Made by a program: the position numbers and the translations under genes
The notes under the pieces: model-generated
Databases searched by the model: none
What the model was told of the DNA's origin: nothing
The model's input: the letters and a program-made list of their open reading frames with translations, nothing else
DNA from: Pelagibacteraceae bacterium AG-447-N18
Lineage (GTDB): Bacteria; Pseudomonadota; Alphaproteobacteria; Pelagibacterales; Pelagibacteraceae
Assembly: GCA_003212275.1 (NCBI GenBank)
Contig: QCQE01000006.1
Coordinates: 1 to 62,531, forward strand
Length of the DNA stretch: 62,531 nt
Reading direction: 5' to 3'
Shown: in pieces, positions 8,149 to 15,590 of the stretch
Position numbering within the stretch: position 1 is the stretch's first letter
How the letters are laid out: each line of letters opens with the position of its first letter

Positions 8149-9331
8149 GTCTCTTATAATATTTTTGATTATTTCATCTTTTTTTCTGACATGTATTTTG
8201 TCAATTTGGAAGATCATGGCTACTCTGCAAGGTTTAAGCTTTACTAATTTAAACGTCACACCTGTTTTCTTAATTGGTATCTTGTTATCTTTAGCATTTG
8301 TCTTAATCGGTAATAAAATTAATCACTTAATAAAGATTTTTTCATTATCGATTATATTTTCAATTTTATATTTTTACTTAAATGAGACATCTCCATATTG
8401 GTATATCCTTGGGGTTTTCTTAATCAATTTATTTTTTACGAACAAACTTAAGAAATATAGCATGCAATCTTTAAAGGAAGATTTTATATCTGAAAAAATT
8501 ATTTTCGATTTTATCACCTTATTTGGCATTGTTTTCTTTGCATTTGTAATTTTATTTCCATTTTACATTATGCTGGTTACCAGTTTTAAAACACAGATCG
8601 CTTTATTAGTTAATCCTTTAGATTTTAGTTTAGATTTTACAAAAAGCCTAACTGATTTATTTAAATCTTATTTTGTAATCTTTGAAACTTATAATTTTGG
8701 CAGATATATTTTAATAAGTTCAGCTGTATCAATTGGAACTGTTATTGTCACATTATTATTTGCAATCCCTGCAGCTTATGCTGTTGCTAGATTAAACTTC
8801 TTTGGCAAAAACTTTTTATCAACCTCGATTTTAATTATCTATATGTTTCCAGCTATAGTGTTGGTTATCCCTTTATATACTGTATTTAGTCAACTTGGAT
8901 TAAGAAACTCAATTTTTGGTTTATTGATTGTTTATACAGCCACAACTTTGCCGGTTGCTATTTATATGTTGCAAGGTTATTTTAAAAGTATTCCAAAAGA
9001 AATTGAAGATGCTGGCATCATGGATGGTCAGAATTGGTTTGGCATAATTTTAAAGATTATTATTCCATTAAGTTTGCCAGCTATTGCATCTGTTGCACTC
9101 TATGTCTTTATGATTGCTTGGAATGAATTTCTTTTTTCATTGATGTTTTTAGATAGTCCTAAATCTTTTACTTTATCAAGAGCTATTCAATATTTAAGCG
9201 GAGATGCAGAAACACCACGTCAATATTTGATGGCAGGCTCTGTAATTGTAACTTTACCTGTACTTTTTATTTTCATATATTTTGAGAAATATTTGGTCAG
9301 CGGTCTTACTGCTGGTAGTGTAAAAGAATAA
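8138..9331 (+). CDS. Sugar ABC transporter permease, MalG type, with N-terminal membrane extension
   Basis: 397 residues from the ATG at 8138, chosen because a purine-rich site (GGAAAGAAGG) precedes it; the TTG at 8123 is also in frame. The C-terminal ~270 residues are a MalG-like permease with an EAA loop 'EIEDAGIMDGQNWFG' followed by 'IIIPLSLPA'. The N-terminal ~125 residues are extra for the family and contain about four hydrophobic segments before the usual first helix ('FAFVILFPFYIMLVTSFKT'). It pairs with the MalF-type subunit, which it overlaps by 11 bases, and ends the operon. Confidence 0.9.
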   Translation: MKFKSLIIFLIISSFFLTCILSIWKIMATLQGLSFTNLNVTPVFLIGILLSLAFVLIGNKINHLIKIFSLSIIFSILYFYLNETSPYWYILGVFLINLFFTNKLKKYSMQSLKEDFISEKIIFDFITLFGIVFFAFVILFPFYIMLVTSFKTQIALLVNPLDFSLDFTKSLTDLFKSYFVIFETYNFGRYILISSAVSIGTVIVTLLFAIPAAYAVARLNFFGKNFLSTSILIIYMFPAIVLVIPLYTVFSQLGLRNSIFGLLIVYTATTLPVAIYMLQGYFKSIPKEIEDAGIMDGQNWFGIILKIIIPLSLPAIASVALYVFMIAWNEFLFSLMFLDSPKSFTLSRAIQYLSGDAETPRQYLMAGSVIVTLPVLFIFIYFEKYLVSGLTAGSVKE

Positions 9332-9340
9332 TTATTTTTT

Positions 9341-9553
9341 TTATTTTTTGTCTTTGAATCTATCTAAAGCAGGGTCATCATCATCATTACTTGGACTTGA
9401 GTTTAATATCAATAAGCCTAATCCCCCAAAAACATATGGTGTAAAAGTAGATAATGGGCCTAAAAAGTAAGTTAAATTTATATTACCAAAATTTCCTAAT
9501 GCGAAATCTGCAATCCCTATAATAATTAGTATTGCCCCAATTACTTTATTCAT
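9341..9553 (-). CDS. Small two-helix membrane protein, unknown function
   Basis: 70 residues. Hydrophobic helices lie at about 3-20 and 28-51, followed by an acidic tail containing DDDD and then a basic end. No family recognised. It converges on the permease gene (9 bases apart) and diverges from the secreted protein at 9576 with only 22 bases between start codons. The composition is membrane-protein-like and it is plausibly expressed, but its role is unknown. Confidence 0.6.
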   Translation of the reverse strand: MNKVIGAILIIIGIADFALGNFGNINLTYFLGPLSTFTPYVFGGLGLLILNSSPSNDDDDPALDRFKDKK

Positions 9554-9575
9554 AATTTTATGTTACGATAATTAA

Positions 9576-10760
9576 ATGTTTAAAGCAAAACTTATTTTAT
9601 TAACAATTTTCCTTATTAATTTCACCACAATTTTAAAATCAGAAATTTTAGAGGGATTTTGTTTAGTTAAAAGATCTGATCTTGAAATGGCAAAAATAGC
9701 ACCTGAAGACTATTCAAGATTTTTAGGTAAAGAAATAAAGATTCTTGTCAGTTTGAATGAAGAATTGTTAGCAGATATTTCAGATGATGTTGATCTTTCT
9801 TTAATTACAGGAATGTATGGTGGCACTTTAGAATTCAAAAAAAATGGGTCAATTATAAATTATGAAAATAAGATAGAGGTTGGTGAAAAACCGAAACAAG
9901 TTACTTATAGTTATAAGAATAGATTATCATTAATAGATAACAAAATAACAAGCATTTACGCTTATGTAGATCAAACTGGCTTTTCAATGAATAGTTGGAA
10001 ATTTCAAATAGATTGTAGAGATTATCCTTATTCTGAGGATGAAATACTTGCAACAAAAAAAACAAAAACTCCTGGCAAATACGGAAAACCAGAATGGTTT
10101 GATGAATTAGTAAAAAAAATTGAAAAGGGTGATATACAGAAAAGAGAAAATCCATACACTACTGAAATTACAGGAGAGAGAAGGGAAATTGGGTCTAAAG
10201 AAGTTGACTCATGGAAAAAATCTGAAGATAACTCAAAATATTCATTACTTATTGAGGAAGATTTTAATACAGCGCTTTTTTTAAGACCTGGAAGTGTCAC
10301 CATAATTTCATTTGGAGGTTATGAATTTTTTAAAGGTGTTTATAATCGTTCTGACAATCAAGCTAATACACATGTCCAACCAGCAGATATGTCTAAAGAT
10401 GGAAAAATGGAAAGTTATATGCGAGATGGATCTCAGGTAGAATTTGATTGGGAATTCAAAGAGAGAGATAATGATCAAATTGTTATTTCTAGTACAAGTA
10501 AATTTATTCAAGTTTTGAATTCTTATGTAGCTTCAGATAGTTCATTTTCAATTTCTTCGATAACAGATGAATTTTGGTATGCTGGAACATTTGATTTAGT
10601 TAAAAATCAAGATGATCTTTTAAGAATTTATCAAAAGAATAAAGCAACTTATTGTAGTATAATTAAAGAGAAACCAGTTTTATATGGCTCAAGTCTTGAA
10701 TTACAATATAAGCATAGTGATTTTATTGAATTTAATAAAAGAAACAATATTAGTTGCTAA
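9576..10760 (+). CDS. Secreted or lipid-independent periplasmic protein, unknown function
   Basis: 394 residues. A signal peptide is apparent (basic 'MFKAK', hydrophobic 6-20, probable cleavage near residue 21). The mature part is soluble, mixed alpha/beta, with cysteines at about 28, 147, 370 and 394 and no recognisable catalytic motif. It is followed after 6 bases by a PrsW-type membrane protease gene, so the two may be co-transcribed. A GATAAT -10-like box at 9567-9572 sits only three bases before the ATG, suggesting a leaderless or nearly leaderless transcript. Function unknown. Confidence 0.75.
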   Translation: MFKAKLILLTIFLINFTTILKSEILEGFCLVKRSDLEMAKIAPEDYSRFLGKEIKILVSLNEELLADISDDVDLSLITGMYGGTLEFKKNGSIINYENKIEVGEKPKQVTYSYKNRLSLIDNKITSIYAYVDQTGFSMNSWKFQIDCRDYPYSEDEILATKKTKTPGKYGKPEWFDELVKKIEKGDIQKRENPYTTEITGERREIGSKEVDSWKKSEDNSKYSLLIEEDFNTALFLRPGSVTIISFGGYEFFKGVYNRSDNQANTHVQPADMSKDGKMESYMRDGSQVEFDWEFKERDNDQIVISSTSKFIQVLNSYVASDSSFSISSITDEFWYAGTFDLVKNQDDLLRIYQKNKATYCSIIKEKPVLYGSSLELQYKHSDFIEFNKRNNISC

Positions 10761-10766
10761 AATATT

Positions 10767-11447
10767 ATGACAACACTTCTTATAACTATTGTTCCGTCAC
10801 TAATCATATTAGCTTTTTTTTTCTTTTCAGATAAATTTAAAGAACCAAAACAAACTGTTGCTTTAGTTTTTTTTCTTGGGATATTAATTTGTTTACCAGC
10901 TGGAATAATAAATGATTTTATGTATGAAACATTTAATGATGGTTCAGACTTTTCCAACAGACTATCTTCAAGTTTTTTGAGCGCTGCTTGGTCTGAGGAA
11001 CTTTTGAAGTTTGTGATTTTATATTTTATAGTTTTACAAAGAAATGAATTTAATGAACCTATGGATGGGATTGTTTATGGTGTTGCTGTTTCATTAGGTT
11101 TTGCAACCTATGAAAACTATGATTATGTATTTAGACTATCAGGGGAATTTGGAGTTGATCCTTATCAAATGGCTGTGTGGAGATCATACTCGGCAATACC
11201 TATGCACGGACTAATGGGGTGTGTAATGGGATTTTATTTTGGGTTGTATGCATTTACTGCTAAAAAAAAATATATAGTCTTATGTCTTTTAATTCCTTTT
11301 ATGATACATGGTTTATATAATTTCTTACCACATCCTGCTCATTTTATGGTTTTAGGGGTTGTTATTGTCTACTCTATTGCTCTCCATTCTCAATTTAAAA
11401 AGATGCAAATAAATAAAAAAAGTGAAAATCAACAAAAAAAAATATAA
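10767..11447 (+). CDS. PrsW-family intramembrane protease
   Basis: 226 residues, about seven to eight hydrophobic helices. Family motifs are visible: 'WSEELLKF' with Glu77, Glu78 and Lys81, 'GFATYENYDYVF' with Glu116-Asn117, 'IPMHGLMGCVMG' with His147, and a later 'IHGLYNF'. PrsW relatives are predicted metal-dependent proteases of the CPBP/Abi superfamily; PrsW of Bacillus cleaves the anti-sigma factor RsiW. No anti-sigma factor gene lies nearby. It follows a secreted protein by 6 bases. Substrate unknown. Confidence 0.82.
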   Translation: MTTLLITIVPSLIILAFFFFSDKFKEPKQTVALVFFLGILICLPAGIINDFMYETFNDGSDFSNRLSSSFLSAAWSEELLKFVILYFIVLQRNEFNEPMDGIVYGVAVSLGFATYENYDYVFRLSGEFGVDPYQMAVWRSYSAIPMHGLMGCVMGFYFGLYAFTAKKKYIVLCLLIPFMIHGLYNFLPHPAHFMVLGVVIVYSIALHSQFKKMQINKKSENQQKKI

Positions 11448-11480
11448 AATTAGACAATCTATAATAATCAGATAATACAA

Positions 11481-11510
11481 TTGACTCTCTTTTGGAGACA
11501 ATGCTAACAT
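11481..11510 (+). promoter_or_regulatory. Candidate promoter for the DUF805 gene (near-leaderless)
   Basis: TTGACT at 11481-11486, 18-base spacer, TAACAT at 11505-11510. The ATG is at 11519, so transcription starting the usual 6-8 bases after the -10 box would begin at or next to the start codon. Confidence 0.4.
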
Positions 11511-11518
11511 AATTTCAT

Positions 11519-11893
11519 ATGACATTTGGTGAATCAGTCTCAACTTGCGTAAAAAAATATTTTGTCTTTAAGGGAAGAGCTTCTAAATCCGAATTTTGGT
11601 GGTTTCAACTAATCTGGGTTATTAGCTATATAGTAATGATAATTTCAAATAATGAAGCAATAGTTTTTATTTGTTTAGGTATAATAATATTTATTGCTAT
11701 TCCACTCATATCTGTTGGAGTTCGAAGATTACATGACACAAATAAATCAGGATTTTATTATTTGTTGTCTCTTATACCTTTTATCGGAGGCTTAATTCTT
11801 TTATTCATGATGATAGCTGATGGAACAAAAGGCAAAAATCAATATGGTCCAGATCCGTTAAAAAAAGTAGTAAAAAAAAGGAAAAAAAAATAA
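11519..11893 (+). CDS. DUF805 family inner-membrane protein
   Basis: 124 residues with the DUF805 hallmarks: 'FKGRASKSEFWWF' near the start, two or three hydrophobic helices, 'VGVRRLHDTNKSGFYY' in the middle and 'DGTKGKNQYGPDP' near the end, then a Lys-rich tail. The family is widespread (YhaH-like) and has no established function. It stands alone, ending 8 bases before a convergent small gene. Confidence 0.88.
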   Translation: MTFGESVSTCVKKYFVFKGRASKSEFWWFQLIWVISYIVMIISNNEAIVFICLGIIIFIAIPLISVGVRRLHDTNKSGFYYLLSLIPFIGGLILLFMMIADGTKGKNQYGPDPLKKVVKKRKKK

Positions 11894-11901
11894 ACCTTTC
11901 A

Positions 11902-12102
11902 TTAAAGCTTTTTACAAAAGTAATTAGAGGAATTAATATTTTTTTCTGCAACAGGAACATCATCACCACGTTTACCTAGAAATTTGAAAATTTGCTCAAA
12001 AAGTTCGATAAAAGGCCTTACAGTAGCATGAGAGTTACTTGGTGTTAATAATGCAAATAAAATAATTACTAGACACAGAATTGAATTATATGATTTAATC
12101 AC
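11902..12102 (-). CDS. Small exported protein, unknown function
   Basis: 66 residues from a GTG start at 12102, preceded closely by AGGAGA. A hydrophobic N-terminal segment (about 7-20) ending 'SNSHA' looks like a signal peptide, leaving a mature peptide of about 40 residues with one cysteine near the end. No family recognised. It is divergent from the GrpE-like gene with 18 bases between them. The start is uncertain because the purine-rich site is very close to the GTG. Confidence 0.45.
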   Translation of the reverse strand: MIKSYNSILCLVIILFALLTPSNSHATVRPFIELFEQIFKFLGKRGDDVPVAEKNINSSNYFCKKL

Positions 12103-12120
12103 TCTCCTAGGATAATTTGT

Positions 12121-12831
12121 ATGAACTATATGTCCTTATCAATATACGCTCTTCTGATAATATTGTTGATATTATCTTTAATTTTGTTCTTCAAACTTTA
12201 TTCAAAAATAAAAAGTTCTGATAAAAATAATTTAAATTTAATTGAGTTTCCTAAAGAAACAAATGCAAAAATAGAAAATTTAATTGATGAAATTAGAAAA
12301 TACAACAAAGAGCTTAACGATAATATAAATAATCAATATAAAGATGCTAAGTTAATTTTAAAAGAGGTGGATGATAAGATCTCTCCATTTGAAAAAGTAG
12401 CGAGAGAAAAAAATGATGAGCTAAAAGAATATAAAAAAGGATATGATTATTCAAAAAATAAATCAATTATAAATGGAGTAATAGAGACAATTGATTTTAT
12501 TGAAAACGCAGAAAAAAAAATTGAAATCAAAGATGAAATTTTAAGGTCTTATTTTTCAACCACTAAAGATAAATTAATTATAATTTTAAGTAATTCAGGA
12601 ATTGAACCTTTTAAACCAAAATTAAATTCTCAAAGTTTAGATGATCATGGTTGTGAGGTTGATGTTAATACAGAAAAAACAGATGATGAAAAAAAAAATA
12701 ACCTAATTTATGAAGTTTTAAAAGATGGGTATAAAATACAACTCACAGATAGTAATACTAAAGTAATTAGAAAAGCTTTAGTAAAAGTATATGAGTTTAA
12801 AAAAAATAATGATAACATAAAAGATACATGA
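12121..12831 (+). CDS. Membrane-anchored GrpE-like nucleotide-exchange factor
   Basis: 236 residues. A single hydrophobic helix at about 6-26 would anchor it in the inner membrane. A long charged coiled-coil segment follows (about 40-110), then a helical part ('SIINGVIETIDFIENAEKK'). The C-terminal region resembles the GrpE beta-wing: 'GIEPFKPKLNSQSLDDHG' and 'VLKDGYKIQ' followed by 'IRKALVKVYEF'. Classical GrpE exchanges nucleotide on DnaK and has no membrane helix. The gene overlaps the Hsp70 gene by 4 bases, supporting a functional pair. Assignment is by motif pattern; overall similarity to housekeeping GrpE appears low. Confidence 0.75.
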   Translation: MNYMSLSIYALLIILLILSLILFFKLYSKIKSSDKNNLNLIEFPKETNAKIENLIDEIRKYNKELNDNINNQYKDAKLILKEVDDKISPFEKVAREKNDELKEYKKGYDYSKNKSIINGVIETIDFIENAEKKIEIKDEILRSYFSTTKDKLIIILSNSGIEPFKPKLNSQSLDDHGCEVDVNTEKTDDEKKNNLIYEVLKDGYKIQLTDSNTKVIRKALVKVYEFKKNNDNIKDT

Positions 12832-14357
12832 GTAAAATAATCGGTATTGATTTAGGCACAACATTTTCAGCAATAGCTGAACTTGATGATCTTGGTAATC
12901 CGGAGGTTCTTTCAGATCCAGAAAGCGGGAATAGAATTACTAGATCAGTTGTATATTTTGGCAAAGATAAAGTTATTGTTGGTGAAAAAGCAAAAGATGC
13001 AGCTGTTACTAAAAGAGATAAAGTAGTTTTTGAAGTTAAAAGCCAAATGGAAAATGATGTTATTTATTCATTAAAAGATGGAAAGTTTATTGATGATAAT
13101 GGTAAATCAAAAGGTTATACACCATCTCAAATTTCTTCATTAATTTTATCTAAGCTTTCAGACTATACCTCAAAAGTAAAAAAAGCTGTAATTACAATAC
13201 CAGCTCAATTTGCTGATAGAGCTAGAGGTGCAACTTTAGAGGCAGCAAAATTATCAAAATTAGATGTTGAATTAATTAATGAACCTACTGCAGCGATCTT
13301 ACATTACGCAAATATGCCCAATGTTTCTTTAAATGGAAGAGTAATGGTTTTTGATCTAGGAGGTGGGACATTTGATATTTCAATAGCAAAAGTTGTTGGT
13401 AAAAAAGTGGATATAATGACTTCAGTTGGTGATAAACATTTAGGAGGTCAAGACTTTGATCGTGAAATAATTAAGTTATTAGATAAAAAATATAAAAAAT
13501 CAAAAGGCAAAGGTTTGGATGAAAAAGATCCAGTTATACTTGATATTGCTGAGAGAATTAAAAAATTATTGTCAACAAAAGAAAAAGTGTCAGATATAAT
13601 AGAGGGTCCAAAAGGACCTTTAAAAATAGATATTTCAAGAAAAGAGTTTGAAAATTCAATTGATACATTTTTAGAAAAAATAAAAATGTCTATGGAGGAT
13701 GCACTTGAAAAAGCAAAAATTAAAGCAAGTAATATTAGTCAGATATTATTGGTTGGTGGCAGTACTCGAATACCAATTATTAACGAAATAATTAAAAAAG
13801 TAATGAAAAAAAATCCTACCAAAGGAGTTAATGTTGATGAAGCAGTAGCTTGTGGTGCTGCTATTTTTGCAGGTCTTCAAAATAAAGAGGGGCTTAACTC
13901 GGCACAAAAAAAAGCTATTTCAAAAGTGGAAATGAGGGATATTTGTAACCATAATTTAGGAACAATAATTGCAGCGGTAGATCCTGAAAGAAATCAGGCA
14001 ATGAAAATTAATAGTATAATAATTCCAAGAGATACAAAATTACCAGCCTCAATTACAAAAGAATATGCCGTTTTATACGATGGGCAAGAGTCTATTAAAT
14101 GCACTGTCACTCAAAGTGAGGAACCTGAGGAGGATATTGAGTTCGTCATTACTATTGGAGAAGAAGACCTTGCTCTAGCAAAAAATGCTAAACAGGGAGA
14201 AAAAATTGAAGTTACATATTCTTATGATCTAAGTGGAAAAGTTCATTGTATATTTAAAGAGACAAAATCTGGAAAAAAGACAGAACTATCATTGAAACCT
14301 GAAGGTTCAAAAACTTTTAAAGATTTAAAAGATAATCTAGATTTTGATATAGAGTAG
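12828..14357 (+). CDS. Lidless Hsp70 (DnaK-like) chaperone
   Basis: 509 residues. A complete actin-like ATPase domain is visible: 'GIDLGTTFSA' (6-15), 'INEPTAAILHY' (150-160), 'VFDLGGGTFDISIA' (174-187), 'GDKHLGGQDFD' (201-211) and 'LLVGGSTRIP' (307-316). The usual DVLLLDVTP interdomain linker is replaced by 'VEMRDICNH' (367-375). A beta substrate-binding domain follows to about 480, but the helical lid (about 100 residues in DnaK) is missing. It is coupled to a GrpE-like gene upstream and followed by TerB and M48 genes, so it is a dedicated chaperone and not the housekeeping DnaK. Nearest described shape is the HscC/short Hsp70 type. Confidence 0.9.
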   Translation: MSKIIGIDLGTTFSAIAELDDLGNPEVLSDPESGNRITRSVVYFGKDKVIVGEKAKDAAVTKRDKVVFEVKSQMENDVIYSLKDGKFIDDNGKSKGYTPSQISSLILSKLSDYTSKVKKAVITIPAQFADRARGATLEAAKLSKLDVELINEPTAAILHYANMPNVSLNGRVMVFDLGGGTFDISIAKVVGKKVDIMTSVGDKHLGGQDFDREIIKLLDKKYKKSKGKGLDEKDPVILDIAERIKKLLSTKEKVSDIIEGPKGPLKIDISRKEFENSIDTFLEKIKMSMEDALEKAKIKASNISQILLVGGSTRIPIINEIIKKVMKKNPTKGVNVDEAVACGAAIFAGLQNKEGLNSAQKKAISKVEMRDICNHNLGTIIAAVDPERNQAMKINSIIIPRDTKLPASITKEYAVLYDGQESIKCTVTQSEEPEEDIEFVITIGEEDLALAKNAKQGEKIEVTYSYDLSGKVHCIFKETKSGKKTELSLKPEGSKTFKDLKDNLDFDIE

Positions 14358-14360
14358 ACA

Positions 14361-15590
14361 ATGGAAGGTATTTTAATTTGGTTAGTTGTAGTTGTCATTT
14401 GGGCAGTTATTAAAGGTGCCTTTTCTTCAGGTGGTTCTGGTAAATATCAAGATGAAGCGGGAGATGACATTGATGCTTTCGCAATTTCAGTAAAACATCA
14501 AATTCCAGACAAAGCTTTACAAAAAGAGAGAAATTTAAATATTAATTTTAAATGCTTTATAATTAATGCATCGGGTTTAATTGGGACAGCATATCATAAT
14601 AAAATTAAAATAATTTTAAGTTGTTATGACAATACTGATAAAAATGATGATGAAATTGGTACAACTGTTGTGACTGCACACGAGGCTTACGCAGAAAATA
14701 GTCAATATAAAAGAGTTTTTGGTAAAGAATTTGTTATGGATGTATCTCAATCAACTTATTATCCCAAAAATACAGCATTATTTTTTGTACCTTCTGAATT
14801 TATAGTACCCCCTCATAGTGGTAAAAGACGATTAAAATTTGTTGTCAATATATGTGATGCTGACACACAGGTAACTTTTGGTGGCTATGATGATACAAGT
14901 AAAATAATTTACCATGCAAGTGATTTAGTAGATTTTTCTTATAAAGATGTTGGTTATTTGGACGCTGTAATCAATAAAGACAAAGTTGAGGATTTAACGA
15001 TTAAATTAGCGATGTGCATGGCTGCATCTGATGGTCATTTAGATCAAAAAGAACTTAATGTAATTAAAGATTGGGCAAAAAATTTAACTAATTTATTAGA
15101 AGAGGACAAACAAGCAGAAAGAAAGAAACATTTTTCAAAATTTATTAAAGAAACGTACACATCTGCAAAAGCAAAAAGAATTTCAATTTCAGATTTAGTT
15201 AAAGAGTTTAATAAAATTGCATCCAAAACACAAAAATATGAGGCAATTGAATTATTATTAAATATATCTAGCGCAGATGGAAAACTAAGCAAAGAAGAAG
15301 AGGTATTTATTAATAAGATCGCAAAAACAACAAATATAGATCTGAAAACTTTTAGAGATATGAAAAACAAAGTTGTTGCTAATGTTGAAAAAATTGAAAC
15401 TTTAGAAAAACCATCCGAAACAACATTTGGCCTTTCTGATGATATGACAGATAAAGAAAAATGTAGATCTTTAACAAAACAATATTCAAAATGGAAAGGT
15501 CAGACCACACACAAAGATCCAAAAAGAAAAAAAAGAGCTAAAGAAATGATAAAAGCCATTGCTGATTTGAGAAAACAATATAATTGTTAA
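14361..15590 (+). CDS. Membrane-anchored TerB-domain protein with degenerate J-like C-terminus
   Basis: 409 residues. An N-terminal membrane helix (4-18) is followed by a Gly/Ser linker, a beta-rich domain of unknown type (about 40-195), and a TerB-like helical domain (about 210-335) with two acidic repeats, 'AASDGHLDQKEL' and 'SSADGKLSKEEE'. The last ~50 residues resemble helix II - loop - helix III of a J domain ('LTKQYSKWKG', then HKD at 384-386, then 'AKEMIKAIADLRKQY'), but the catalytic HPD is HKD. In DjlA, TerB precedes a real J domain, so this may be a Hsp70 partner with altered control. It lies 3 bases after the Hsp70 gene and overlaps the peptidase gene by one base. Confidence 0.78.
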   Translation: MEGILIWLVVVVIWAVIKGAFSSGGSGKYQDEAGDDIDAFAISVKHQIPDKALQKERNLNINFKCFIINASGLIGTAYHNKIKIILSCYDNTDKNDDEIGTTVVTAHEAYAENSQYKRVFGKEFVMDVSQSTYYPKNTALFFVPSEFIVPPHSGKRRLKFVVNICDADTQVTFGGYDDTSKIIYHASDLVDFSYKDVGYLDAVINKDKVEDLTIKLAMCMAASDGHLDQKELNVIKDWAKNLTNLLEEDKQAERKKHFSKFIKETYTSAKAKRISISDLVKEFNKIASKTQKYEAIELLLNISSADGKLSKEEEVFINKIAKTTNIDLKTFRDMKNKVVANVEKIETLEKPSETTFGLSDDMTDKEKCRSLTKQYSKWKGQTTHKDPKRKKRAKEMIKAIADLRKQYNC

